From DASVDK01 sp036381125 [NCBI: Thermodesulfobacteriota bacterium] (lineage in GTDB: Bacteria; DASVDK01): a stretch of DNA of 34,888 nt. Location of the stretch: assembly GCA_036381125.1 (NCBI GenBank), contig DASVDK010000124.1, positions 1 to 34,888 on the forward strand, read 5' to 3'. The position numbers were made by a program, and so were the translations under genes. Shown here in pieces: positions 25,052 through 32,818 of this stretch (the first letter of the stretch is position 1; each line of letters begins with the position of its first letter). Below the pieces are notes generated by a model. It worked only from the letters and a program-made list of their open reading frames with translations. It searched no databases and was not told the origin of the DNA.

Positions 25052-25710
25052 ACCCCGTTCGCGAGGCCTTCGCCCTCGCCGGTCCCGCCGGGCCGCTCGA
25101 GGCGCTGTACGAAGTCGGGGTGTCGGACCGCGGCGCCGCGGCCCTCGTCCTCCACCCGCACCCGCTCCACGGCGGGACGATGCACAACAAGGTCGTCTAC
25201 CGGCTTGCCCGGGCCCTCAGGCGCGCCGGGCTCGCCACCCTGCGCATCAACTTCCGCGGCGTCGGCGCGAGCGCCGGGCGCTACGGCGAGGGCCGCGGCG
25301 AGGTCGAGGACGCGCGTGCGGCCCTCGACTGGCTCGCGGCGCGCCGCGCGGAGCAGCCGCTCTGGGTGGCAGGGTTCTCCTTCGGGGCCTGGGTGGGGGT
25401 CACGCTCGGTGCGAGCGACCCGCGCGTCGTGCGGGTCGTCGCCGCCGGCCTGCCGGTGCGACTGGACGGCCTCGCCGCCGTCGCCGACCTCGGGCATCGG
25501 CCGCTCCTCGTCGTCCAGGGCGAGCACGACGAGCACGGCCCGCCGTCCGCCGTCCGCGACGCGCTCGCCGCACGCCCGACCGCTCGACTCCGCGTGGTGC
25601 CCGGCACGGACCACTTCTTCGAGGGACGGCTCGACGACCTCGAGCGCGAGGTGCTCGCGTTCGCCGAGGAGGGCCTCGACGCCGATGCGGGTCCGAGCCC
25701 TCGCCCCTGA
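25048..25710 (+). CDS. Alpha/beta hydrolase (dienelactone-hydrolase-like, COG2945 type)
   Basis: 220 residues from GTG 25048. Features of the COG2945-type hydrolases: HPHPLHGGTMHNKVVYRLA near 36-54, INFRGVGASAGRYGEGRGE, nucleophile Ser111 in AGFSFGAWVG, acid region VVQGEHDEHGPP and catalytic His in VPGTDHFFEGRLDDL. It lacks a signal peptide and a lid domain. The substrate is unknown; related proteins are esterase-like. It is translationally coupled to pcm (overlapping GTGA), a link with no obvious biochemical logic. Confidence 0.88.
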   Translation: MNPVREAFALAGPAGPLEALYEVGVSDRGAAALVLHPHPLHGGTMHNKVVYRLARALRRAGLATLRINFRGVGASAGRYGEGRGEVEDARAALDWLAARRAEQPLWVAGFSFGAWVGVTLGASDPRVVRVVAAGLPVRLDGLAAVADLGHRPLLVVQGEHDEHGPPSAVRDALAARPTARLRVVPGTDHFFEGRLDDLEREVLAFAEEGLDADAGPSPRP

Positions 25711-25795
25711 ACCCGGCCCTGGCACACGGATTGCGCGTAGGGCGCCGACGCGCGACCCGGGAGGGTTGCGCCCCACGGCACAAGGAGGCCCATCG

Positions 25796-26158
25796 ATGGC
25801 ACGCGCGGAATCCCAGTCGGGCTCCCAGGCACAGGGGATGACGGAGAAGGCGAAGGAGGCCGGCACGCAGGTGATGCAGAAGGCCGATCAGATGGCGAGC
25901 ATGCCGATGCGGGCGGGCGAGCAGGCGCCGTCGAAGGCGTACATGGGCGCCGTGATCGGCTCGATCCTCGCGTCGCTCGGCCTCTTCCTGGCCGGGCGCA
26001 CCGCGGCCGGCATCTTCGTCGGCCTCTGGGCGCCGACGATCCTCAACCTCGGGCTCTTCAACAAGCTCCTGCAACCGTCGCAGGAGTCGTCGATGACCGG
26101 CGGGCAGGGCTACGGGCGGATGGGCGGGACGACGACCGAGGCCGGCCGAGCCTCCTAG
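25796..26158 (+). CDS. Small membrane protein of unknown function
   Basis: 120 residues, start ATG 25796 with AAGGAGG (25782-25788) seven bases upstream. The N-terminal 50 residues are hydrophilic and helix-forming (GMTEKAKEAGTQVMQKADQM), followed by two closely spaced hydrophobic helices (YMGAVIGSILASLGLFLAG and AGIFVGLWAPTILNLGLF) and a Gly/Met-rich tail. No enzymatic motif is seen. The layout resembles small inner-membrane proteins annotated only as hypothetical. The strong ribosome-binding site and an independent start 86 bp after the hydrolase support real expression. Confidence 0.75.
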   Translation: MARAESQSGSQAQGMTEKAKEAGTQVMQKADQMASMPMRAGEQAPSKAYMGAVIGSILASLGLFLAGRTAAGIFVGLWAPTILNLGLFNKLLQPSQESSMTGGQGYGRMGGTTTEAGRAS

Positions 26159-26223
26159 CCCACGCGCGCGGCGCACCGCTCCCGCGAGCCCGCGTCGCAG
26201 GCCCTGGCGGACGGGTCGGGTCT

Positions 26224-26303
26224 CGTCAGGTCTCGACCCGTTCCCGCGCCTCGGACGGTGGAACGGGGACCGGCCCGACCCCGGCGGTCGGGGCCTGACC
26301 CGC
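26224..26303. repeat. Divergent REP-like inverted pair
   Basis: CGTCAGGTCTCGACCCGTTCC (26224-26244) faces GGAACGGGGACCGGCCCG (26260-26277, continuing ACCCC), with a further partial copy GGGGCCTGACCCGCG near 26289-26303. The layout and the GTCAGGTCTCGAC and GGCCCGACCCC segments match the 9.5-kb cluster, but AT positions have drifted to GC. It supplies the 3' end of the minus-strand receiver-like gene. Confidence 0.6.
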
Positions 26304-26582
26304 GCGTCCGGGGAGGCCGGCCGCGACGCGGGCCGCCGCGCGGCGTACCGCCAGGACGAGCCGGTGCTCGTCGAACGGGTCGGGCGCGACGACGACCGCC
26401 GTGCCGGCCGGCAGCGCGGCCGCCAGCGGCTCGACCGTCACGACGACCGCCGCGCCGTCGCTCAGGCCGTCGGCAAGCGCCGCCTCGGAGAGGCACACCT
26501 CCACCGCGAAGCCCTCGAACGCGAGCACGTGCTTGATGAGATAGGCGATCGTGCGATCGCCGGCGAGGCAGAGCACCCGCAT
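26226..26582 (-). CDS. Degenerate receiver-domain protein lacking the phosphorylation site
   Basis: 118 residues. The first 90 or so follow a response-regulator receiver: beta1 MRVLCLAGD (normally VVDDE), helix TIAYLIKHVLAFEGFAVEV, beta3 GAAVVVTVEPL (normally ..LLD..MP) and the final APDPFDEHRLVLAVRRA, which matches the usual TKPFD..EL..RVR. The phospho-acceptor Asp and the conserved Lys are replaced, so it should not be phosphorylated. There is no output domain. The C-terminal part (about GPVPVPPSEARERVET and the stop) is encoded by a divergent REP element. It stands alone between a small membrane-protein gene and fabI. Partner unknown; the fold assignment is from pattern. Confidence 0.6.
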   Translation of the reverse strand: MRVLCLAGDRTIAYLIKHVLAFEGFAVEVCLSEAALADGLSDGAAVVVTVEPLAAALPAGTAVVVAPDPFDEHRLVLAVRRAAARVAAGLPGRAGQAPTAGVGPVPVPPSEARERVET

Positions 26583-26710
26583 GGACTTTCCCCCGTCGAC
26601 GTGCGCGGACCGGATACCCGACTATCCGGCAGCCGCGCCGCGTCCCATAGCACGCGGCGTGCCGGGGCATCGGGGTCGGGCCGGAGCGAATCCGGCCCGA
26701 AGACGGCCGG

Positions 26711-27619
26711 TCAGGCGTCCCGGAGCGGGGTGCGGTCGGCCGCCATGCCCATGGCGTGATAGCCCTTGTCCACGTAGAGCGTGGCGCCGGTGATGCCCGA
26801 GGCGAGCGGCGAGGCGAGAAAGGCCGCGGCCGTCCCCACCTCCCGGGCGGTCAGCGCCTCGGGGAGCGGCGAGTTGGCGGCGTAGTACTCGATCATCTTC
26901 TCGATGGTCCCGATGGCCGAGGCGGCCCGGGAGGCGAGCGGACCCGCGGAGATGACGTTCACCCGGTGGCCCCACTTGCGGCCCGCCTCGTAGGCGAGGA
27001 CGCGCGTGTCGCTCTCGAGCGCGGCCTTGGCCGACGACATGCCGCCGCCGTAGCCCGGCACGACCCGCTCGGACGCGAGGTAGGTGAGGGCGAGGAACGA
27101 GCCGCCGGGACGGACGAGCGGTCCGAGACGCTGCACCATGGCGGCGTACGAATAGGCGCTCACCGACACGGCCGCGAGGTATCCTTTGCGGCTGGTCTCG
27201 AGCAGCGGCTTCTTCACCTCCGGGCCGTTGGCGAGGCTGTGCACGACGACGTCGAGGCAGGGGCGGCCGAAGTCGGCCTCGAGCCGGCGCGCGACGCCCT
27301 CGATGCTCACGTCTCCCTGGTCCTTGTAGCGCTTGTTCTCGCGCACCTCGGCCGGTACGTCCGCGTCGGTGTCGAAGGCCGCATCGAGCGGGTAGATCCG
27401 CTCGAACTCGAGGGTGCGGCCGTCCGGCATCTTCAGGGCGTCGGCGATCTTGCCCCGCTCGAGGAGCGTCTTGAAGATGCCGAGCGCGGGCGGCCAGGTG
27501 CCGAGGCACACGGTCGCGCCGGCTTCCGCGAGCGCCTTCGCGATGGCGAAGCCGAACCCGTCGTCGTCGGCCACGCCGGCGACGAACGCGCGCTTGCCGC
27601 CGAGATCGATAGCGAGCAT
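26711..27619 (-). CDS. fabI: Enoyl-[acyl-carrier-protein] reductase, plant-type FabI
   Basis: 302 residues. NAD(P)H-dependent reduction of enoyl-ACP, the last step of each fatty-acid elongation cycle. SDR fold with N-terminal [23 protein letters not shown]; catalytic residues Tyr180 and Tyr190 and Lys198 within [22 protein letters not shown]. The Tyr-Lys spacing of 8 and the [14 protein letters not shown] string are those of the plant/chlamydial ENR subgroup; E. coli FabI has a spacing of 7. The longer insertion between about 45 and 105 (..[24 protein letters not shown]..) is also typical of that subgroup. The start ATG 27619 has GGAGGG upstream. TAGAAT at 27656-27651 may be its -10. It is divergent from the MFS exporter. 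Confidence 0.93.
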   Translation of the reverse strand: MLAIDLGGKRAFVAGVADDDGFGFAIAKALAEAGATVCLGTWPPALGIFKTLLERGKIADALKMPDGRTLEFERIYPLDAAFDTDADVPAEVRENKRYKDQGDVSIEGVARRLEADFGRPCLDVVVHSLANGPEVKKPLLETSRKGYLAAVSVSAYSYAAMVQRLGPLVRPGGSFLALTYLASERVVPGYGGGMSSAKAALESDTRVLAYEAGRKWGHRVNVISAGPLASRAASAIGTIEKMIEYYAANSPLPEALTAREVGTAAAFLASPLASGITGATLYVDKGYHAMGMAADRTPLRDA

Positions 27620-27699
27620 CGAGCGCCCTCCTGGATGGGGGAACCGCGCGATTCTAGCAAGCCCGGGCAGCCGGGTGACGACGTGGAGGGGCGCCGTTC

Positions 27700-29115
27700 G
27701 TGGATCGCGCTCGACGCACGCTGGCCGTCGCCGCCGTCGGGACCTTCATGGCGACGCTCGACTCGAGCATCGTCAACATCTCCCTGCCGGTGATCGCGGC
27801 CGACCTCGGGGCGGGCCTCGAGGCGACGCAGTGGGTCCAGATCGCCTACTCGCTCGGCGTCACGGCGCTCCTGCTCGTCGCCGGCCGGATGGCCGACCTC
27901 GTCGGCCGACGCCGGGTCTACGTCGCGGGGCTCGTCGCCTTCACCGCCGCGTCCGTGGCCTGCGGCGCGGCGCCGGACATCGCGAGCCTCATCGCCGGAC
28001 GCGGCGCGCAGGCAGTGGGAGCCGCCATGATCATGGCCAACGGCCCGGCGCTGGTCGCCCAGGCCTTCGAGCCGGGGCGCCGGGGGCGCGCCCTCGCCGT
28101 GGTGGCCGTCACGGTCTCGATCGGGCTCACGCTCGGCAGCTCCGCGGGGGGCTTCCTCACCTCGCTCTTCGGCTGGCGGAGCATCTTCTTCGTGAACCTC
28201 CCCATCGGGCTCGGCGGCGCCTGGTTCGGATGGCGGGTGCTCGGGGAGACGGCGGACGAGCGACCGGCGTCGAGCGCGTCGCGGCACGGCTTCGATTGGC
28301 CGGGCGCGCTCGCCTCCGCGGTCGGCCTGGGCCTCATGCTCCTCGCCGTCTCGCGCGGCGCCGAGTGGGGGTGGGGCAGCGTGCCGACGGCCGGCTGCCT
28401 CGCCGCGGCCGGCGCGAGCCTCGCCGCGTTCCTCCGACACGAGGCGCGCACCGCGAACCCGCTCCTGCCGCTCGACCTCTTCCGCAACCGGACGTTTCGC
28501 ACGGCGAACGCCGCCTCGCTCCTCACCTTCACGGCGACCGTCGCCCTGACGTTCCTCGTCCCCTTCTACCTCGTCACGATCATGGGGCGATCGCCGGCCG
28601 AGGCGGGCCTGATCTACCTCGCGGCGCCGCTCTCCCTCTCGCTCCTCGCGCCGGTCGGCGGCCGGCTGGCCGACCGGGCGGGGACGCGCGGGCCGACGGT
28701 GGCCGGTCTCGCGCTGGTCGTGGCCGGCCTCCTGCTCGTCGCCGAGCTGGGAGCCGCGGCGACGGCGTGGGACGTCGTCTGGCGGCTCGTCGTCGTGGGG
28801 GCCGGCCAGGGGCTCTTCCAGACGCCCAACAACACGGCGCTCCTCTCGTCGGCGCCCATGGCCCGGCTCGGCATCGCCTCCGGGCTGCAGGCCGTCATGC
28901 GCAACCTCGGGCTGGCGCTCGGCGTGGCGATCGCCGGCGCGCTGCTCGCCGCGGCGGGCGCCTCGCTCCACGACGTCTCCTTCCTGCGGGGCTTCCGGCT
29001 CGCGCTGCGCGTGTCGGCCGGCCTGGCGGCGGTCGCCCTGGTCCTCTGCGCGAAGCGGGACGGCCGGCAGCCGGCGCTACAATCCGGCCTTTCGCGCGGG
29101 GTGGACGGCGCGTGA
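27700..29115 (+). CDS. MFS transporter, DHA2 (EmrB/QacA) family, 14 TM
   Basis: 471 residues with about 14 hydrophobic helices. DHA2 motifs: [21 protein letters not shown] in TM1, [13 protein letters not shown] (motif A), [25 protein letters not shown] (motif C region). These proton-driven exporters pump drugs or metabolites out across the inner membrane. GTG 27700 has GGAGGGG nine bases upstream. It overlaps the following flavoprotein by four bases (GTGA), suggesting that the exporter handles a product or precursor of that enzyme, or that the two are simply co-expressed. Confidence 0.92.
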   Translation: MDRARRTLAVAAVGTFMATLDSSIVNISLPVIAADLGAGLEATQWVQIAYSLGVTALLLVAGRMADLVGRRRVYVAGLVAFTAASVACGAAPDIASLIAGRGAQAVGAAMIMANGPALVAQAFEPGRRGRALAVVAVTVSIGLTLGSSAGGFLTSLFGWRSIFFVNLPIGLGGAWFGWRVLGETADERPASSASRHGFDWPGALASAVGLGLMLLAVSRGAEWGWGSVPTAGCLAAAGASLAAFLRHEARTANPLLPLDLFRNRTFRTANAASLLTFTATVALTFLVPFYLVTIMGRSPAEAGLIYLAAPLSLSLLAPVGGRLADRAGTRGPTVAGLALVVAGLLLVAELGAAATAWDVVWRLVVVGAGQGLFQTPNNTALLSSAPMARLGIASGLQAVMRNLGLALGVAIAGALLAAAGASLHDVSFLRGFRLALRVSAGLAAVALVLCAKRDGRQPALQSGLSRGVDGA

Positions 29116-30395
29116 ACGTGTCGGTCGAGACGGTCGTCGTGGGAGCGGGTCCGGCGGGTCTCGGGGTGGCCGTGGGGCTCGCCGCCCGCGGCCGGGAGGC
29201 GCTCGTCGTCGACCGCGCCCGGTTCCCGCGCGACAAGATCTGCGGCGACTTCATGGGGCCGGGCGCCGCGGCGGCGCTCGGTCGCCTCGGCCTCCTCGCC
29301 GACCTGCCGGCCGGCGTGGCCCGTCCGCTGTCGGGGATGCGGCTCACGGCCGCGCGCGCGCCCGGGACCGTGGTGGTCGGGCGCTACGACGCGGCGCGTC
29401 AGGGCCTCGCCGCCCGGCGACGCGACCTCGACGCCGCCCTCCTGGTCGCCTCGCGGGCGCGCGGCGTCCGGGTCCTCGAAGGGGTGCGCGTGCTCGACCT
29501 GCTGCGCGACCGTCGCGGCGCCGCGGCCGGCGTGCTCGCGGAGGGGCCGGGGCGCGAGCCGCTCGAGATCCGCGCCCGGCTGGTCGTCGGGGCCGACGGC
29601 CGGCACTCGGTGGTCGCGCGCCGGCTCGGCCTGGCGAGGCCGGCGCCGCCGGGCTTCCGCCGGTTCGCCGTCCGGGCCTTTTTCGCCGACCCGCTGGCCG
29701 GGGCGTCGCAGGCGCCGGCCTTCGGCGAGATGCACCTCGGCGAGGGGGGGCTCTACGGCGGCCTCTCGGCGCTTCCGGGCGGCCTCGCGTCGGTCTGCCT
29801 CGTGACCGATCACGCCCGCCTGCCGCGCGGCCGCGAGGCGCTCGCGAGCTGGTACGACGCGCAGGTCGCCGCGTTCCCGGCGCTCGCCCGCCGGCTCGCC
29901 GGCGGGCGCCGCGTGTCGGGGGTCGAGGCCCTGGGGCCGCTGGCCGTGGGGGCGGCGGGTGTCGTCGCCGACGGCGCCCTGCTCGTGGGGGACGCGGCCG
30001 GCTTCTTCGACCCGCTGACGGGGGAGGGGATGCTCACCGCGCTGCGCGGTGCCGAGCTTGCGGTGGAGGCGGCCGACCGGGCGCTCGAGGCGGGCGACGT
30101 GCGCGCCGCGGCCCTCGGCGGGTACGTCCGGGCGAGGCGCGCCGAGTTCGCGCCGCGGCTGCGGCTCGACCGGGCCCTCCAGATGGTCGTGCCGCGGCCG
30201 GCGCTCGCCGCCTGGCTCGCGCGTTGCCTCGCCTCGCGGCCGCCGGCGGCCGATCGGCTCGTGCGGCTGTCGGGCGGCGACCTGCCCGTCCGCACGGCGC
30301 TCGGCGGCGCGGTCCTCGTCGGCCTGGCAGGGGTCCTGCCGGCGGAGGGTCGGGCAGCGGATCGGACCCCGACCCGGATCGACGTCGAGACCTGA
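29112..30395 (+). CDS. Geranylgeranyl-reductase-family FAD-dependent oxidoreductase
   Basis: 427 residues. N-terminal FAD-binding GxGxxG in VVVGAGPAGLGVAVGLAARG, then RFPRDKICGDFMGPGAAAAL (the K.CG pattern of the GGR/halogenase-like group), GADGRHSVVARRLGL and the second FAD motif LLVGDAAGFFDPLTGEGMLTALRGAEL. Family members reduce isoprenoid chains or hydroxylate/halogenate aromatic substrates; no halogenase WxWxIP motif is visible, so a reductase or monooxygenase is more likely. The C-terminus (RTPTRIDVET and the stop TGA) lies in a divergent REP element. It is coupled to the MFS exporter by a four-base overlap and is convergent with the proline-rich gene (6-bp gap). Confidence 0.88.
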   Translation: MNVSVETVVVGAGPAGLGVAVGLAARGREALVVDRARFPRDKICGDFMGPGAAAALGRLGLLADLPAGVARPLSGMRLTAARAPGTVVVGRYDAARQGLAARRRDLDAALLVASRARGVRVLEGVRVLDLLRDRRGAAAGVLAEGPGREPLEIRARLVVGADGRHSVVARRLGLARPAPPGFRRFAVRAFFADPLAGASQAPAFGEMHLGEGGLYGGLSALPGGLASVCLVTDHARLPRGREALASWYDAQVAAFPALARRLAGGRRVSGVEALGPLAVGAAGVVADGALLVGDAAGFFDPLTGEGMLTALRGAELAVEAADRALEAGDVRAAALGGYVRARRAEFAPRLRLDRALQMVVPRPALAAWLARCLASRPPAADRLVRLSGGDLPVRTALGGAVLVGLAGVLPAEGRAADRTPTRIDVET

Positions 30396-30399
30396 CCCG
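30378..30399 (+). repeat. Divergent REP-like unit at the flavoprotein stop codon
   Basis: CGACGTCGAGACCTGACCC matches the minus-strand reading of the 9534-9557 unit (AACGTTGAGACCTGACCCC) with AT-to-GC drift. It is preceded at about 30348-30376 by GGGTCGGGC..GGACCCCGACCC. The TGA inside ACCTGACCC is the gene's stop. Confidence 0.55.
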
Positions 30400-30401
30400 G
30401 G

Positions 30402-30767
30402 CTACCGCGAGATGCCGGGGGCCGGCGCGGGCGAGGGCGGGGGGACGAAGGGGCCCGAGGGGGCGGGGCCGGCTGGCGGAGCGGGGGCGCCCGGCGCGAC
30501 GGCGGTCGGCGGTAGCGGCGTCGCCGGCACCGCGGTGCCCGGCGTGGAGCGCTCCGGCGAGGGGAAGCCCTCCGGGCGCAGGGGGACCTCGTCGGGCCTG
30601 ATCGGACGGGGCGCCGTCGGCTCGCCCGGCTGCACCGGCCGCTCGGGCGGCAGGTCGAAGGGGGGCGCCCGGTCGGCCGGCCGGGTGGGGCTCTCGGCGG
30701 CCCGGGACGCGGCGACGAGCGGGACGCCCGCGAGGGCGAGAGCGAGGATGACGAGCGTGGAGCGCAT
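30402..30767 (-). CDS. Proline-rich secreted protein of unknown function
   Basis: 121 residues. Signal peptide MRSTLVILALALAGVPLVAAS followed by a low-complexity chain rich in Pro, Ala, Arg and Glu (PPFDLPPERPVQPGEP, PIRPDEVPLRPEGFPSPE, PPPSPAPAPG). No domain is recognised; it is probably extended and periplasmic, perhaps a spacer or wall/membrane-spanning linker. ATG 30767 has GGAGG eight bases upstream. A longer minus-strand open frame continues upstream through the S49 protease gene but is antisense to it, so the short form with its own ribosome-binding site and signal peptide is preferred. The 96-bp gap to 30864 holds nothing else clear. Confidence 0.65.
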   Translation of the reverse strand: MRSTLVILALALAGVPLVAASRAAESPTRPADRAPPFDLPPERPVQPGEPTAPRPIRPDEVPLRPEGFPSPERSTPGTAVPATPLPPTAVAPGAPAPPAGPAPSGPFVPPPSPAPAPGISR

Positions 30768-30863
30768 GGGGGTAGCCTCCGGAGGGCATCGGCGGTCGGA
30801 CCGACGCGAAGCGGGCAAGTCGCGTGCCGCGGCGGCGCGACGGCTCGCGCGGGAGCGGGGCGC

Positions 30864-31637
30864 GTGACGCTTTTCCGACGCAGGCCGCGGCTCGCCATCC
30901 TGCCGTTCTCCGGCATGATCTCCCAGCGCTCGGTCGAGCCCTACCTGCCGCTCGTGGCCGCCCTCGAGCGGGACCGGCGCGTGGCCGGGGTGCTGCTCTG
31001 GCTCGGCACGAGCGGAGGCTCGGCGACCGCGTCGGAGCTGCTCTACTTCGCCCTCGGGCGGCTCGCCCGCGCCAAGCCGCTCCACGCCTACGCGCCGCTC
31101 GCGGCGTCGGGCGGCTACTGGCTCGCCTGCGCCGCCGCGCGCATCACCGCGCCCCCCACCGGCATGGTCGGGTCGATCGGCGTGCTCAGCGTGAAGCCGG
31201 TCCTCGAAGGGGCGCTCGCCCGGCTCGGCATCCAGGTGGAGGTCTTCACGAAGGGCTCGGAGAAGGGGGCGCTGCTGCCGCTCGGGCCGACCCCGGACGC
31301 GGCGCGCGCCTCGCTCGACGCCGTGCAGGCCGCCATCTACGAGCGCTTCATCGACGTGGTGGCCGCCGCGCGGCGGCTCGCGCCGGAGGCGGTGCGGGCC
31401 CTCGCGACCGGCGCCCTCTTCCCCGCGGACGCCGCCCGGGCGGCCGGCCTCCTCGACGCGGTCGGCGAGCCGGAGGCGGCTATCGAGGCGCTGGCGCGCG
31501 AGGCAGGGGTCGATCCGAGGCGCCGCGTCACGACGAGGCCGAGGCGGTCCCTCCTCTCGCGCATCGCCGGGCATGCGGCGGCTGCGCTGGCCGACGAACT
31601 CGAGATGCGGCTCGCGGCGCCGCCGGGGGGATGGTGA
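30864..31637 (+). CDS. S49 family serine protease (SppA-like)
   Basis: 257 residues from GTG 30864. Signal-peptide-peptidase fold: LAILPFSGMIS, the region GVLLWLGTSGGSATASELL, nucleophile Ser82 in AASGGYWLACAA, PTGMVGSIGVL and the general base Lys134 in TKGSEKGALLP. The Ser-Lys spacing of 52 equals that of Bacillus-type SppA. It lacks the usual N-terminal membrane helix, so a cytoplasmic or peripheral location is likely, with degradation of cleaved signal peptides the usual family role. It is followed 49 bp later by an alpha/beta hydrolase on the same strand. Confidence 0.88.
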   Translation: MTLFRRRPRLAILPFSGMISQRSVEPYLPLVAALERDRRVAGVLLWLGTSGGSATASELLYFALGRLARAKPLHAYAPLAASGGYWLACAAARITAPPTGMVGSIGVLSVKPVLEGALARLGIQVEVFTKGSEKGALLPLGPTPDAARASLDAVQAAIYERFIDVVAAARRLAPEAVRALATGALFPADAARAAGLLDAVGEPEAAIEALAREAGVDPRRRVTTRPRRSLLSRIAGHAAAALADELEMRLAAPPGGW

Positions 31638-31686
31638 TGTCGGTGGCCGCTCGCCTCGGCGGCGGGCACCGCTCCGGAGGGCCGGC

Positions 31687-32562
31687 GTGATCCGCGAGGC
31701 GACGACCGAAGCGCTCGGCAGCCCCGCGCGGTACCTCGAGGTCCGTCCGCCGGCCGAGCGGCGCCCGCCGCTGCTCCTGGTCCACGGCTTCAACGCGTGG
31801 GCCGACCTCTGGCGGCCGAACCTCGAGGGGCTGGCCGCCGCCGGGCGCCGGGTCGTGGCGGTCGACCTCCCGGTCCACGGCGGCACGCCGCCGCCGGCGC
31901 GGGCGGCCGACCTCTCGGTGGGGGGATTCGTCCGCTTCCTGCTCGAGATCCAGGAGCGCCTCGGGCTCGCCGGCGGCGACGTCGTCGGGCACTCCTTCGG
32001 CGGGCTCCTCTCGGCACGCCTCGCCCTCGATCACCCGGCTCGGGTGCGCCGCCTGGTCCTCGTCTCCTCGGCCGGCCTCGGGCTCGCCGTGCCGCTCCGC
32101 ACGATGCTCGCCTTCACGCGGCTCGTGGCGACCACGCAGCTTCGAGGCGTCGACCCGGAGCGGACGCGCCGGTACGTGCTGACCTACGTCTGCGCCGCGC
32201 GGCCCGACCTGGACGAGTCGCTCCTCCCCCTCATCGGCGCCGGCTGGCGCGACCCGGTGCGGCGCCGGGCGCTCGCCAGGCTCGGCCTCGCCTTCCTCGC
32301 GCGCGAGGCCGACGTGCGGCGCGAGCTGCCCCGCCTCGGGTCGCGGCTCATGCTCCTCTGGGGCGCGGAGGACCGGCTCCTGCCGGTGGCGCTCGGTCGG
32401 CGGGCAGCGCGGCGCGTGCCTGGCGCGCGGCTCGTGGTCTTCGAGCGGTGCGGCCACATGCCGAACCTGGAGTGGCCGGCGCGCTTCACGGAGGTCGTGA
32501 CGGGGTTCCTCGACGAGGGGGCGGCGGCGAGCGCGGCCGCCGAGGCGAGCACCCGGACGTGA
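31687..32562 (+). CDS. Alpha/beta-fold hydrolase
   Basis: 291 residues. Canonical fold: oxyanion strand LLLVHGFNAWADLW, nucleophile elbow VVGHSFGGLLSARLAL, acid segment LLWGAEDRLLP and catalytic His in FERCGHMPNLEWP. A helical cap lies between about 120 and 210. It belongs to the broad esterase/C-C hydrolase group (MhpC-like); the substrate is unknown. GTG 31687 with GGAGGG just upstream is chosen; the in-frame ATG at 31573 would overlap the S49 gene and adds an Arg-rich, non-homologous leader. Confidence 0.88.
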   Translation: MIREATTEALGSPARYLEVRPPAERRPPLLLVHGFNAWADLWRPNLEGLAAAGRRVVAVDLPVHGGTPPPARAADLSVGGFVRFLLEIQERLGLAGGDVVGHSFGGLLSARLALDHPARVRRLVLVSSAGLGLAVPLRTMLAFTRLVATTQLRGVDPERTRRYVLTYVCAARPDLDESLLPLIGAGWRDPVRRRALARLGLAFLAREADVRRELPRLGSRLMLLWGAEDRLLPVALGRRAARRVPGARLVVFERCGHMPNLEWPARFTEVVTGFLDEGAAASAAAEASTRT

Positions 32563-32637
32563 CCGGCGGCTCGCGGGACCGGCGAGCCGCGGAGCCCGGC
32601 GGCGAGCGGGCGCACGGACGCGGGCCGCTGGTGGCAA

Positions 32638-32710
32638 TGGGGCCGGCGGGGATCGAACCCGCGACTCGCCGCTTAAAAGGCGGCTACTCTACCAGCTGAG
32701 TTACGGCCCC
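32638..32710 (-). tRNA. tRNA-Lys (UUU)
   Basis: The minus strand reads a complete cloverleaf: acceptor GGGGCCG / CGGCCCC with discriminator A, D-arm CTCAGCTGGTAGAG, anticodon stem GCCGC-CTTTTAA-GCGGC with anticodon TTT, and T-arm GCGGGTTCGATCCCCGC. The 3' CCA is not encoded. No integration scar or duplicated 3' tRNA fragment is visible nearby. Confidence 0.97.
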
Positions 32711-32786
32711 GCGCACGCCGGCGGCATCGCCGGCCGGCATTGTCGCAGAGGGGCACCGGGCGCGCAAGGCGCGGCCCGGTCCCGGC

Positions 32787-32818
32787 GACCCCGAGGCATC
32801 CCGACCCCGAGGCATCCC
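32787..32818 (+). repeat. Perfect 16-bp tandem duplication abutting the mgtE start
   Basis: GACCCCGAGGCATCCC occurs twice back to back (32787-32802 and 32803-32818) and is followed directly by ATG 32819. Each copy carries GAGG, and only the second is at ribosome-binding distance. Confidence 0.9.

Noticed and set aside
29112-30395. Flavin-dependent halogenase
   Set aside because: The FAD motifs and K.CG segment fit the wider family, but no WxWxIP motif is seen.
32560-32790. Genomic island attachment site at tRNA-Lys
   Set aside because: No integrase, no duplicated tRNA 3' end, and housekeeping genes lie on both sides.
32711-32818. M-box (Mg2+) riboswitch before mgtE
   Set aside because: The gap to the tRNA gene is about 100 bp and shows only the 16-bp tandem repeat, with no M-box core that I can recognise.
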